Positions 36,387 through 45,336 of a stretch of DNA of 64,000 bases are shown in pieces. How positions within the stretch are numbered: position 1 is the stretch's first letter; every line of letters starts with the position of its first letter. The translations under genes and the position numbers were made by a program. Below the pieces are notes generated by a model. The model was not told the DNA's origin, ran no database searches, and saw only the letters and a program-made list of their open reading frames with translations. This DNA is from Aquabacterium humicola (GTDB lineage Bacteria > Pseudomonadota > Gammaproteobacteria > Burkholderiales > Burkholderiaceae_C). The stretch is from NCBI RefSeq assembly GCF_030167915.1, contig NZ_JARGNB010000003.1, forward strand, positions 124,001 to 188,000, given 5' to 3'.

Positions 36387-37538
36387 ATGAAGACACGCAT
36401 CACCGTGCTCGGCGCCGGCTTCGGCGGCCTGGAGCTCTGCACGCTGCTGTCCGACGCGCTCGGCGAACAGGTGGCCATCACACTGATCGACCAGTGCGAT
36501 GCCTTCGTCTTCGGCTACTCGAAGCTCGACGTGATGTTCGGCCGCACGACGCTGGACGCCGTGCGCCTGCCGTACCGCCACTTCACGAAGCCGGGCGTGC
36601 GGCTGCTGCGCGAAACGGTGACCGCGATCGACCCGCTGACGAAGCGCGTGATCACCGACGCCGGCCAGCACGACGCCGACATCCTGGTCATCGCGCTCGG
36701 CGCCGACTACGACTTCGCGGCGACGCCGGGCCTCGTCGACGTCGACGAGTTCTACTCGGTCGCCGGCGCCGCGCGCCTGCACCACGTGCTGCCGGGCTTC
36801 GAGCGCGGGCACGTGGTGGTCGGCGTCTGCGGCGCGCCCTACAAGTGCCCACCGGCGCCGAGCGAGTGCGTGCTGATGCTGCACGACATGCTCACCACGC
36901 GCGGCGTGCGCGAGCAGTGCGAGATCACCTTGGTGCTGCCGCTGCCGAGCCCGGTGCCGCCGTCGCCCGAGACCTCGAAGGCGCTGCTGGCCGCGTTCGC
37001 CGAGCGCGGCATCCGCTTCATGCCGAACCGGCGCGTCACCGCGGTCAGCGCCGCGCAGCGCGTCGCGATGCTCGACGACGGCAGCGAGCTGCCGTTCGAC
37101 CTGTTCCTCGGCGTGCCGAAGCACCGCGCACCGCAGGTGGTCGAGGCCGCCGGCCTGGCCGAGGACGGCTGGGTGCCGGTGAACCCGCGCACGCTGCAGA
37201 CGAAGTTCACCGACGTCTACGCGGTCGGCGACATCGCCAACACCGGCACGCCGAAGGCCGGCGTGTTCGCCGAGGGCGAGGCGAAGGCGGTGGCGACGGC
37301 GCTGATCGCGCGTTTGCGCGGCGACGGCGAGGGCCGGCTCTACGACGGCGCCGGCACCTGCTACATCGAGTTCGGTGGCGGCCGCATCGGCCGCGTCGAC
37401 GTCGACTTCTTCTCCGGCCCGAAGCCCACCGGCACCTATCACGAACCGGACGTGGCCCTGCGCGAGGACAAGGTGCGCTTCGGCGCCAGCCGCATCGCGC
37501 GCTGGTTTGGCGGCTCTCCCGGCAGGTCTTCGCGATGA
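36387..37538 (+). CDS. NAD(P)/FAD-dependent oxidoreductase, SQR/NDH-2-like
   Basis: A 383-residue pyridine-nucleotide-disulphide-oxidoreductase-fold protein. FAD-binding motif is VLGAGFGGLELC and the second FAD motif is DVYAVGDIAN. The set of cysteines (VCGAPYKCPPAPSEC) resembles sulphide:quinone oxidoreductases, but I cannot confirm the three catalytic Cys of SQR. A GAGGAGAG Shine-Dalgarno precedes it. Its stop overlaps the ATG of the next gene (ATGA), so they are co-translated. Confidence 0.83.
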   Translation: MKTRITVLGAGFGGLELCTLLSDALGEQVAITLIDQCDAFVFGYSKLDVMFGRTTLDAVRLPYRHFTKPGVRLLRETVTAIDPLTKRVITDAGQHDADILVIALGADYDFAATPGLVDVDEFYSVAGAARLHHVLPGFERGHVVVGVCGAPYKCPPAPSECVLMLHDMLTTRGVREQCEITLVLPLPSPVPPSPETSKALLAAFAERGIRFMPNRRVTAVSAAQRVAMLDDGSELPFDLFLGVPKHRAPQVVEAAGLAEDGWVPVNPRTLQTKFTDVYAVGDIANTGTPKAGVFAEGEAKAVATALIARLRGDGEGRLYDGAGTCYIEFGGGRIGRVDVDFFSGPKPTGTYHEPDVALREDKVRFGASRIARWFGGSPGRSSR

Positions 37539-39196
37539 TCGGCCGCGACGACCTGGCGCCCGTCGCCTTCCTGGCCGGCGTGCCCGCCGACGACCTCGAC
37601 CGCCTGCTGCAGGGCGCGGCCGACGTGCGCCTGGCCGCCGGCGAGTACGCGGTGCACGAAGGCGCCGAGCGGGCGCTGTTCGTCGTGCTGTCCGGCCGCA
37701 TCGAGGTCACCAAGCTGATCGACGGCATCGAGCGCGTGATCGGCACGCGCGCGCCGGGCCAAACCTTCGGCGAGGTGCCGATCACCTTCGGCACGCCGTT
37801 CCAGGGCAGCTACCGCGCCACCGAGCCGTCGCGCGTGATGCAGATCAGCGCGCGCCAGTTCCACACGCTGGCCGCGGCCGCGCCGCAGGTGCTGACGCAT
37901 GTCGCCGCGGTGGCCAGCGAGCGCATCGGCGGGCTGCGCGGCATCGCCACCGCGCCGGCGCAGGTGCGCGCGCTGATGGTCGGCCAGCGCTGGGACGACG
38001 GCGTGCGCGAGCTGCGCAGCTTCCTCACCCGCAACCAGATTTCGCACGACTGGCTGACACCCGACGCCCCCGAGCTCGCGCGGCGCTGGCCGGGGACCCC
38101 GCCGGCCGACGACCAGCTGCCGGCGCTGCGGTGCGACGACGGCAGCGTGCTGCTGCGCGCGACGATCCGCGACGTCGCCGGCAAGCTCGGCCTGCAGACC
38201 GCCCCGCGCAGCCGCGACTACGACACGATCATCATCGGCGCCGGCCCGGCGGGGCTGGCCGCGGCGGTCTACGGCGCCTCCGAAGGCCTTCGCACGCTGG
38301 TGATCGAGCGCGAGGCGCCGGGCGGCCAGGCCGAGACCTCGTCGCGCATCGAGAACTACCTGGGCTTCCCCACCGGCGTCTCCGGCGAGGAGCTCGCGCG
38401 CCGCGCGTTGCAGCAGGCCAGCCGCCTCGGCGCCGAGATCATGGTCACGCGCCGCGTGGTCGGCATCGATCCGGTCGAGAAGGTGGTGCAGCTCGACGGC
38501 GGCGAGCCGGTGCGCGCGCGTTCGATCATCGTCGCCAGCGGCGTCAGCTGGCGCCGCCTGGCCACCGAGGGCTTCGATCGCCTGCTCGGCAAGGGCGTCT
38601 ACTACGGCGCCTCGCGCAGCGAGGCCGGCGCGACGCAGGGGCAGGACATCCACCTGATCGGCGCCGGCAACTCCGCCGGCCAGGCGGCGATGTTCTTCGC
38701 CAACCACGCGCGCACGGTCACGCTGGTGGTGCGCGGCGACGCGCTGGAAGCCAGCATGTCGCACTACCTGGTCGAGCAGCTGCGCGGCAAGCCCAACATC
38801 CACGTCGCGCTGCGCAGCGAGGTGCGCGCGGTGCACGGCGAGAAACTGCTGAATGCGATCGACCTGTTCGACCGTCCCAGCGGCCAGACGAAGCGCATCG
38901 ACTCCGGCGGCGTCTTCGTCTTCATCGGTGCCGACGCCGAGACCGACTGGCTGCCCGATGCGGTGGCCCGCGACGCGCGCGGCTACGTGCTGACCGGCGA
39001 GGCCGCCGCGAAATCCGGCCGCTGGTCGCTGCCGCGCGACCCCTACCTGCTGGAGACCAGCGTGCCGGGCATCTTCGCCTGCGGCGACGTGCGCGCCAGC
39101 CAGGTCAAGCGCGTCGCCGCCGCGGTGGGCGAGGGCAGCATGGCGATCGCGTTCGTGCACCAGTTCCTGGCGACGCTGGCCCGGGAACCCGCCTGA
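37535..39196 (+). CDS. cNMP-binding domain fused to thioredoxin-reductase-like FAD oxidoreductase
   Basis: A 553-residue protein. Residues ~1-130 are a cyclic-nucleotide-binding beta-roll (YAVHEGAERALFVVLSGRIE, GQTFGEVPITFG). After a linker of about 90 residues comes a TrxB-like domain from ~225: IIIGAGPAGLAAAVYGASEG, GGQAETSSRIENYLG, LIGAGNSAGQAAMFF and GIFACGDV. The redox-active CxxC of true TrxB is missing, replaced by VYYGASRSEA, as in known TrxB-like fusions. So it probably passes electrons by another route. The stop shares one base with the ATG of the next gene. Confidence 0.85.
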   Translation: MIGRDDLAPVAFLAGVPADDLDRLLQGAADVRLAAGEYAVHEGAERALFVVLSGRIEVTKLIDGIERVIGTRAPGQTFGEVPITFGTPFQGSYRATEPSRVMQISARQFHTLAAAAPQVLTHVAAVASERIGGLRGIATAPAQVRALMVGQRWDDGVRELRSFLTRNQISHDWLTPDAPELARRWPGTPPADDQLPALRCDDGSVLLRATIRDVAGKLGLQTAPRSRDYDTIIIGAGPAGLAAAVYGASEGLRTLVIEREAPGGQAETSSRIENYLGFPTGVSGEELARRALQQASRLGAEIMVTRRVVGIDPVEKVVQLDGGEPVRARSIIVASGVSWRRLATEGFDRLLGKGVYYGASRSEAGATQGQDIHLIGAGNSAGQAAMFFANHARTVTLVVRGDALEASMSHYLVEQLRGKPNIHVALRSEVRAVHGEKLLNAIDLFDRPSGQTKRIDSGGVFVFIGADAETDWLPDAVARDARGYVLTGEAAAKSGRWSLPRDPYLLETSVPGIFACGDVRASQVKRVAAAVGEGSMAIAFVHQFLATLAREPA

Positions 39197-40176
39197 TGCG
39201 ACGCCGCGCGGCCGTCCGACACTGCATCGCGTCGGGCATCGGCACGCTGGCGTGGCCACTCGCGGCAGTCGCGCAACGGCTGGAGCGCAAGGTCGTGATC
39301 GGCTTGCTGAGCCAGAGCACCCGGTATGCGCCGCTGGTCGAGGACCTGCATAGGCAGCTGCGCGAGGTCGGCCGCACAGAGGGCTTCACGGTCGAGATCG
39401 AGGAGCGCTGGGCCGACGATCAGTGGCAGGCCTTGCCGAAGCTGGCGCTCGAGCTCGTGGCGCGCCAGGTCGACCTGATCATCGCCAACGGTGACACGCC
39501 GACTGTCAGCGCCGCGGCCGGGGCCACCCGGACGATTCCGATCGTCTTTCTCTGGGTCAGCGATCCGGTAGGCCAGGGCCTGATCCGCAGCCTGCGCCAG
39601 CCCGGCGGCAACATCACCGGCTTGTCGATCCTGGGCCCGGAACTGGAGCTGAAGCGGCTGGCGCTGCTGAAGGAAGTGGTGCCCAAGGTCACGCACGTGG
39701 CGGTGATCACCAACCGCGCCGCGGCCGACCTGGCGGCGCCGCTGCGGCTGCTGCAGTCCGCCAGCGCATCGCTCGGGCTGCAGCTCAGCGTGTTCGACGT
39801 GCGCGAACGAAACCAGCTCGCCGGCGTGCTCGATCAAGTGGCGACGGCGAACGTGCACGGCCTGCTCGTGCAGGACGACTACATGCTGAACCTGCTGGTC
39901 GGGCAGGTGGCCGCGTTTGCGCTGAAGCAGCGCCTGCCGCTGGTGGCCGAGAACTTGAGCGAAGGCGTGCTCGTCGCCTACCGGTTCGACTGGGACGAAC
40001 AATTCATCCGCGCCGCCAGGCTGGTCGGTCGAATCCTGAAGGGCGCGCATCCGGGCGACTTGCCCGTCGAGCAGCCGACGCGCTTCGAGCTGATGATCAA
40101 CCTGCGCACCGCGCGGGCATTGGGCATCACGGTGCCGAATGCGGTGCTGCTGCGGGCGGACCGGGTGCTGGAGTAG
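39196..40176 (+). CDS. ABC-type substrate-binding protein, ABC_sub_bind family, orphan
   Basis: A 326-residue periplasmic binding protein, paralogue of the gene at 13707. The signal is near IGTLAWPLAAVAQ. Family features include VFLWVSDPVGQGLIRSLRQ, GGNITGLSILG and LVGRILKGAHPGDLPVEQP. The ligand is unknown. It overlaps the previous stop by one base, so despite its unrelated function it is read as part of the redox run; no permease or ATPase is nearby. Confidence 0.83.
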   Translation: MRRRAAVRHCIASGIGTLAWPLAAVAQRLERKVVIGLLSQSTRYAPLVEDLHRQLREVGRTEGFTVEIEERWADDQWQALPKLALELVARQVDLIIANGDTPTVSAAAGATRTIPIVFLWVSDPVGQGLIRSLRQPGGNITGLSILGPELELKRLALLKEVVPKVTHVAVITNRAAADLAAPLRLLQSASASLGLQLSVFDVRERNQLAGVLDQVATANVHGLLVQDDYMLNLLVGQVAAFALKQRLPLVAENLSEGVLVAYRFDWDEQFIRAARLVGRILKGAHPGDLPVEQPTRFELMINLRTARALGITVPNAVLLRADRVLE

Positions 40177-40330
40177 GTCGGCTCGACCTGGCGGGCCCCT
40201 GCCGCGATCGCGAATGGCCCGTCGCCGTGCCGCCGCGATGGCCCGCGATGGCCCACTCGGGCGATCCCCCGCCGGAGCTCCGTCGGCACGATGACCTCAC
40301 CCGCAACCCCCCGCCGTGAGGACCTTCCCG

Positions 40331-41173
40331 ATGAACCCCGCCCCGACTGCCTTGCCCGACCCGCGTCCCGAGCTGATCGCCCCGGACACCTTCCTGATCC
40401 CGCACTTCGCCCCCGGCCCCGACGGCCTGTTGCTGCCGGTGAACTCGATGGTCATCCGCGGCCGCGAGCCGGTGATCGTCGACACCGGCGCGCCGCTGCA
40501 CCGCGACAGCTGGCTCGAGAAGGCCTTCTCGGTCGTCGAGCCCGAAGACGTGCGCTGGATCTTCCTGTCGCACGACGACGGCGACCACACCGGCGCGCTG
40601 ATGGACGTGCTGGAGCGCTGCCCGAAGGCGACGCTGGTGACCAACTTCTTCACCGTCGAGCGCCTGGCGCTGGAGAAGCCCGCGCTGCCGCTGCACCGCA
40701 TGCGCTGGATCGAGCCCGGCGGCCACTTCGATGCCGGCGACCGCACGCTGCACCTGTTCCGCCCGCCGATCTTCGACGGCCCGACCTCGCGCGGCATCAT
40801 CGATTCGAAGACCCGGGCGATGTGGATCGTCGACTCGTTCGCCTGCTTCACGCCCGGCTCGCTCGACGCCGACGAGCTGCCGCCGGAGCTGCTGGCCAAC
40901 GTGATGCCGGCGCTGAACAGCGCGGTGTCGCCGTGGCACGCGTGGCTCGACCGCTCGACCTACGGCCGCCATGTCGACGCGGTCGAGGCGCTCGGCGCGC
41001 GTACCGTGGCGTCGGCGCATGGCCCGGTGCTGCGCGGCGAACGCCTGGCCGACGCCTTCGACCGCTTGCGCGGCCTGGCCGGCGCGCCGATCATCCCGAC
41101 GCCGGGCCAGGAACTGCTGGACCAGCTGCTGGCCCCGACGCTGGTGCCGGCGATGGAGGCGGTGCCGATCTGA
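40331..41173 (+). CDS. MBL-fold metallo-hydrolase
   Basis: A 280-residue protein. The metallo-beta-lactamase metal motif is LSHDDGDHTGAL, with the acid/His ligands VDTGAPLHRDS upstream and VASAHGP downstream. The pattern (NSMVIRGREPVIVDTGAP, WIVDSFACFTP) resembles ODP/flavodiiron-related MBL proteins. The ATG at 40331 has GAGGA 8 bases before it. Reaction unknown. Confidence 0.83.
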   Translation: MNPAPTALPDPRPELIAPDTFLIPHFAPGPDGLLLPVNSMVIRGREPVIVDTGAPLHRDSWLEKAFSVVEPEDVRWIFLSHDDGDHTGALMDVLERCPKATLVTNFFTVERLALEKPALPLHRMRWIEPGGHFDAGDRTLHLFRPPIFDGPTSRGIIDSKTRAMWIVDSFACFTPGSLDADELPPELLANVMPALNSAVSPWHAWLDRSTYGRHVDAVEALGARTVASAHGPVLRGERLADAFDRLRGLAGAPIIPTPGQELLDQLLAPTLVPAMEAVPI

Positions 41174-41222
41174 CGGCGTGCAGGCCGGCGGATGGCCCCG
41201 CCCGATGCAGGAGACGTCATCC

Positions 41223-42026
41223 ATGGGGCCCATGCGCTTCGCCGTCGCGGCCGCCGCGGCCGCCGTCACGCTGCTCGCCGCGGCCTGCGCGATGGCGCCG
41301 CCCGATCCCGACGAGGGCGTGCGCCGGGCGCTTGCGCCGACCGGGGCGCTGCGCGTGGGCCTGATCAGCGTTCCCGTGCACGCGCTCCGGGACCCGTATT
41401 CCGGCGAGCTGCGCGGCGTCTCGCATGACCTGGGCCGCGCGCTTGCGGCGCGCCTGGGCGTGCCGTTCGAGCCGATCGTCTACCCGAACCCGGCGGCCTA
41501 CGTCGCTGCCGGTCAGGCCGGGCAGTGGGACATCGGGTCGCTGGGCGTGACCAGCGCGCGCGAATCGGTGTTCGATTTCGTGCAACCGCACCTCGAGGTC
41601 GACCACGGCTACCTCGTGAGCGCCGGCTCGCGCATCGAGGCGGTCGGCGATGTCGATCGCCCCGGTGTGCGCGTGGCCCTGGTGGAGGGCAGCGCATCCG
41701 ACCTGGCCATCGCGCGCGACCTGAAGCGGGCCACCGTGCTGCGCGGGCGCGACCTGTCGACGCTGATCGACCTGGTGGTGATGGGCGACGCCGACGTCAT
41801 CGCCGCCCAGAAGACGAACCTGTACAACATCGCGCCGCGCGTGCCCGGCGCGCGTGTGCTCGATGGCAGGCCAGGCACCGAGCAGCAGGCGCTGGCGCTG
41901 CCGAAGGGCCGCGGCGCGGCCGGTCTGGCCTGGCTGCGCGGCTTCGTCGAGGACGCCAAGCGCCGCGGCCTGGTGCAGCGGGCCGTCGACCGCGTCGGCC
42001 TGCGCGGCGTCGCGGTGCCGCCTTGA
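41223..42026 (+). CDS. Solute-binding protein (family 3) lipoprotein, orphan
   Basis: A 267-residue protein. The signal VTLLAAACAMAP includes a lipobox. The body matches SBP_bac_3: GALRVGLISVPVHALRDPYSGELRGVSHDL, then LGVTSARESVFDFVQPHLEVDHGYLV. The family binds amino acids or organic acids. The ABC permease and ATPase are not in the neighbourhood. CAGGAGACG precedes the ATG at 41223. Confidence 0.84.
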   Translation: MGPMRFAVAAAAAAVTLLAAACAMAPPDPDEGVRRALAPTGALRVGLISVPVHALRDPYSGELRGVSHDLGRALAARLGVPFEPIVYPNPAAYVAAGQAGQWDIGSLGVTSARESVFDFVQPHLEVDHGYLVSAGSRIEAVGDVDRPGVRVALVEGSASDLAIARDLKRATVLRGRDLSTLIDLVVMGDADVIAAQKTNLYNIAPRVPGARVLDGRPGTEQQALALPKGRGAAGLAWLRGFVEDAKRRGLVQRAVDRVGLRGVAVPP

Positions 42027-42054
42027 CGGGGCGCACCACCGGGCACTGCCCCGT
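42026..42054. terminator. Hairpin after the solute-binding gene
   Basis: ACGGGGC (42026-42032) and GCCCCGT (42048-42054) pair across a 15-base loop just after the solute-binding stop. It is a probable terminator, with only TG after the stem. Confidence 0.5.
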
Positions 42055-42139
42055 TGTCGTGGCCGTTGCTTTCGTGCGCTAGGAACCGCGCGCGCCCAGC
42101 GCGCGATCCGCCCGCCGCCCTGATGGCCGCGGTACTGGA

Positions 42140-42796
42140 TCAGCGGCTGGCGCCGATGCTGCAGGCGGTGGCGGCCTGACCGGCAGGCCGGCGCACGCGG
42201 CCGCTGGCCGCCAGCGCCAGCGCTGCGGCCGCCAGCAGCGCGAGCGTGCCGGGTGCCGGCACGCTGACGACCGCGCCGGTGGCCAGCGGCACGTCGATCG
42301 GCAGGCCGATCGAATCGACGAAGACCGCGCTGCCGATGATCGGCTCGACCAGGCTGGTGCCGCGGGCCAGGCCGTCGAAGCTCAGCATCGCCAGCCGCAG
42401 GCTGGGCAGCACCTGGCCGTTCGGGTCGGTCTGCAGCAGGAACAGCGACGAGACCTCCAGCAGCGAGACCTGGTCCACGTGCAGCACGCCCGGCGCGCTG
42501 ACTTCGGCAATGCCCACCGTCTCGGTGTCCGGGATGCCCAGGTAGTCGTCGAACTGCAGGTTCAGGCTCGCGGCCGGATGGAACGCGAGCACGGCCGGAT
42601 CGAAGCCGATGTCGATGCTGAAGCCGCCGAGGATTTCGTCGGTCAGGCCGCTGAGGCGCAGCTCGAACTGCGCGCTGCCGCCCAGGCCGATCACCGGCGG
42701 TCCGACGCGCTCGACCGTCAGCACGGGGGCGGCGAGCGCCGCTGCGCCGAACATCGCGGCGAGCGAGAACACGATCCACGTCAGCAGCCGTTTCAT
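42140..42796 (-). CDS. Cohesin-like domain protein with PEP-CTERM sorting signal
   Basis: A 218-residue secreted protein. Signal: RLLTWIVFSLAAMFGAAALAAP. The body (GLGGSAQFELRLSGLTDEI, GFSIDIGFDPAVLAFHP, RLAMLSFDGLARGTS) follows the strand pattern of cohesin/NEAT-like immunoglobulin modules. The C-terminus is VPAPGTLALLAAAALALAASG followed by an Arg cluster, a PEP-CTERM variant (VPxP, hydrophobic helix, RR) handled by EpsH/exosortase. Its start is 35 bases downstream of the dockerin protein's stop, on the same strand. This suggests binding of the neighbour's dockerin, an inference from family pairing. Confidence 0.6.
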   Translation of the reverse strand: MKRLLTWIVFSLAAMFGAAALAAPVLTVERVGPPVIGLGGSAQFELRLSGLTDEILGGFSIDIGFDPAVLAFHPAASLNLQFDDYLGIPDTETVGIAEVSAPGVLHVDQVSLLEVSSLFLLQTDPNGQVLPSLRLAMLSFDGLARGTSLVEPIIGSAVFVDSIGLPIDVPLATGAVVSVPAPGTLALLAAAALALAASGRVRRPAGQAATACSIGASR

Positions 42797-42831
42797 GGTG
42801 CGCCCTTTCGATCGTTCGATCGTTCGAGTGC

Positions 42832-45222
42832 TCAGCATGGTGCGCCGAGCGGATAGGTGAACATCAGCGCGAGCTGCCGCGCATCGATCACGTCGACGCG
42901 GCCGTCGCCGTTGAGGTCCATGCGGGCCCGAAGCGCCGGGGAAGCGATGGCCTGCCCCCGCACGACGGTCATCAGGAGGTCGAGGTCGCGCCTGTCGACG
43001 CAGCCGCCGCCGGTAAGGTCGCCGGTGATCGTGCCCATCGTCCAGCTCAGCGCCAGCCGCGGGCCGCCGACCGAGCCGGACAGCTTGTAGAGCTCGCCTT
43101 CGCGCGAGCCCAGGCGCGCGCCGCGGAAGCTGCCGTCCGTGGTCGGGGCCACGAGCACCAGGCCCCCGTTGCTCGCCTTGTTGTCGATCCACTGCTGCGC
43201 CGCCGCGGTGACGTGCCAGCGCAGCGTCGATCCGATCGAGGTGACCGGATACACCGAGGGTTCGCGCGCGATCGGCTGCCCGGCCAGCGGCGCGGCATCG
43301 AATGCCGGCTGCGTCGTGTTGTTCGCGGCCTGCGGATCGGGGTTGCTGCCGGCGCCGGCCCACGCGACGCCGAAGGCGCCGTCCGGGTCGCTCAGGTTGG
43401 CCGGCGCACCCAGCGGCTTCAGGCCTTCGTAGCCGTTGCCTTCGACCCACGCCGGCACGCCGGCGGCCACGCGGTGGGCCTGCAGCGTCAGCAGGCTGGT
43501 CGCCGGGGCGCCGTCGAAGCTGTGCAGCGCGGCTTCCAGCGTCGCCGCCGTGAGCTTCAGCCCGGCGATGGCCGACAGATCGAAGCGCACCAGTGCACGC
43601 ATCGCATCGGGTGCGCCGGGCGGCCGGCCGTCGCCGCCGCGGCCGCTGCCGGCCAGCAGCGTGTCCTGCAGGCCGTAGTTGTCGTTGCGGCGGACGTCCA
43701 GGTCGGTGCGTACCGTCGTATCGGCCACCGCCTTCATCGTCAGCAGCGCCGGCGCCAACTCCATCGCGCCGACGTCGCAGCGCGCCGTGCCGTTGCCGTC
43801 GCCGTCCTGCATGCCGGGCAGGCCGCGTTGATCGGTGCCGTCGTGGCAGCCGCCGCCTTGCACGCGGTCGACCGCCAGGCCGCCCGGCAGCGGGGCATGG
43901 GCCAGCGTCATGCCGCCCCAGTTGCGGGGCACGAGGTCGATCACCGTCGACGGATCGAAGCCGGCCAGGTCGCCCACCGCGGCGAAGTGGCAGCTGCCGT
44001 CGCTGTCGAGGTTCCAGCCTTCCGATGCACTGCCGGTGTCGGCGCTGCAGTTCGCGCCGGTGCCGGTGCCGGTGGGTCCGAGGGTCGCCGCGACAAGGCT
44101 GTTGCGGGCTGTCAGGACCGTGGCCACGATCGCCGCGTCGCCCGCGGGTGCCAGGTTCGTCGCGACCGTCGCGTTCGACAGCAGCAGCTCGGCGCCGAAG
44201 TAGGCGCCGGCGCGCACGGCCGCCGCGTTGCCGCTGAGCGTGCTGCTGGCCAGCCACAAGAACGGCTCGCTGGCGATGGCGCCGCCGCTGCCGCTGGCGC
44301 GGTTGCCGCGCAGCTCGGAGCGCACGATCTCGAGCGGAGCGCCCGACATCGAGATGTCCAGGGCCCCGCCATTGCGCTGGTGGTTCACCGTGCGGTTGTT
44401 GGCGAGCGTGGAATCGGCGATGCGGCTGGGGCCGTGCAACTCCCACAGCATCGCACCGCCGCCCTGGTTGCTCGCCCCGGTCACGGCGATCGAGCCGGCG
44501 GTGTTGTTCGACAGGCTCGACTGCTCGATCTCGAACGCGCCGCTGCCGATGATGGCGCCGCCCTGGCGGGCCGCGCTGTTGTCCTCCAGCCGGCTGCGCT
44601 TGATGAACACGCGGGTGAACTGCGCGTCGATCGCGCCGCCCTGCGTGGCGCGGTGGCCGGTCAGCGCCACGCCGTCGAGCGAGAGGGTCGACGAGTCGAT
44701 GAGGATGGCGGCGCCGTTGCCGTAGAACTCGTCCGGCGTGGCCGGGAACAGGTCCCCGCCGCGCAGGCTCAGGTTGACCAGTTTCAATCCGCCCGGCGGT
44801 TCGAAGCCGCCCGGCGTCACCGACAGCAGCCGGAAGCGCGGCGCGCCGGCGCCGCGCCGGATCACCGTGAAGTCGGCCCCGGTGCCCTGGATGATCAGCT
44901 CGCGCGAGCCGCCGCACTCGGTGTTGTCCAGCCGGACCAGCGGCAGCCCCGTCCGCGGCGTGGCATAGGCGCCGGCCCAGGGCGCCGGCAGCGTCCAGGT
45001 GCCCGCGGGCAGCACGATGCGATTGCTGCAGTCGGCATGGTCGTTCGCGGCGATGATCGCCGCCGCCAGGGCCGACACATCGCCGGCCGCGACGTTGAAG
45101 GTGGCCGCTTGCGCCGGTCCTGCCAGCGTGGCGAGGCCGGCCGCGGCGGCCAATGACACCGCCACGGCATGCCGTCGCGGGTGGATGCGCGGCGCGGCGC
45201 GGTTGCTGGCAACTCGCAGCAT
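42832..45222 (-). CDS. Secreted parallel beta-helix protein with C-terminal dockerin
   Basis: A 796-residue extracellular protein. Signal: VAVSLAAAAGLATLAGPAQA. Residues ~40-520 show repeated right-handed beta-helix rungs (NNTA, GGAMLWE, NGGALDIS, GSGGAIASE). Residues ~525-730 resemble a DNRLRE/CBM96-like sheet module (DTTVRTDLDVRRNDNYGLQD, RALVRFDLSAIAG). The end has two dockerin type I loops, DLTGGGCVDRRDLDLLM and DLNGDGRVDVIDARQLAL, with Ca2+-binding Asp/Asn spacing. Catalytic residues are not recognised. The natural partner would be a cohesin, and the next gene carries a cohesin-like module. Confidence 0.75.
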   Translation of the reverse strand: MLRVASNRAAPRIHPRRHAVAVSLAAAAGLATLAGPAQAATFNVAAGDVSALAAAIIAANDHADCSNRIVLPAGTWTLPAPWAGAYATPRTGLPLVRLDNTECGGSRELIIQGTGADFTVIRRGAGAPRFRLLSVTPGGFEPPGGLKLVNLSLRGGDLFPATPDEFYGNGAAILIDSSTLSLDGVALTGHRATQGGAIDAQFTRVFIKRSRLEDNSAARQGGAIIGSGAFEIEQSSLSNNTAGSIAVTGASNQGGGAMLWELHGPSRIADSTLANNRTVNHQRNGGALDISMSGAPLEIVRSELRGNRASGSGGAIASEPFLWLASSTLSGNAAAVRAGAYFGAELLLSNATVATNLAPAGDAAIVATVLTARNSLVAATLGPTGTGTGANCSADTGSASEGWNLDSDGSCHFAAVGDLAGFDPSTVIDLVPRNWGGMTLAHAPLPGGLAVDRVQGGGCHDGTDQRGLPGMQDGDGNGTARCDVGAMELAPALLTMKAVADTTVRTDLDVRRNDNYGLQDTLLAGSGRGGDGRPPGAPDAMRALVRFDLSAIAGLKLTAATLEAALHSFDGAPATSLLTLQAHRVAAGVPAWVEGNGYEGLKPLGAPANLSDPDGAFGVAWAGAGSNPDPQAANNTTQPAFDAAPLAGQPIAREPSVYPVTSIGSTLRWHVTAAAQQWIDNKASNGGLVLVAPTTDGSFRGARLGSREGELYKLSGSVGGPRLALSWTMGTITGDLTGGGCVDRRDLDLLMTVVRGQAIASPALRARMDLNGDGRVDVIDARQLALMFTYPLGAPC

Positions 45223-45264
45223 GGCAGGCTCCTGGGGATCACGCTCGCGGCAGTCTAGGAACCG

Positions 45265-45307
45265 CCCGGCTGCGCCGATTGCGAAATCGCAATCGGCACC
45301 GGCCGGG
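45265..45307. terminator. Very stable hairpin between the diguanylate cyclase and the dockerin gene
   Basis: GCCGATTGCG (45274-45283) and CGCAATCGGC (45288-45297) form a perfect 10-bp stem with an AAAT loop. An outer CCCGGC/GCCGGG stem (45265-45270, 45302-45307) extends it. It lies about 40 bases after the GGDEF stop and 52 bases before the dockerin start, both on the minus strand. It may terminate the former or control the latter; its core also resembles the palindrome at 30611. Confidence 0.55.
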
Positions 45308-45336
45308 ACCACGGCGATGGACACGCCCTCCGGACG

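Noticed and set aside
42123-42179. Short plus-strand tail resembling the C-terminus of the MBL-fold protein (LLDQLLAP versus VLDQRLAP)
   Set aside because: Only about ten similar residues; it overlaps the end of the cohesin-like gene and may be chance.
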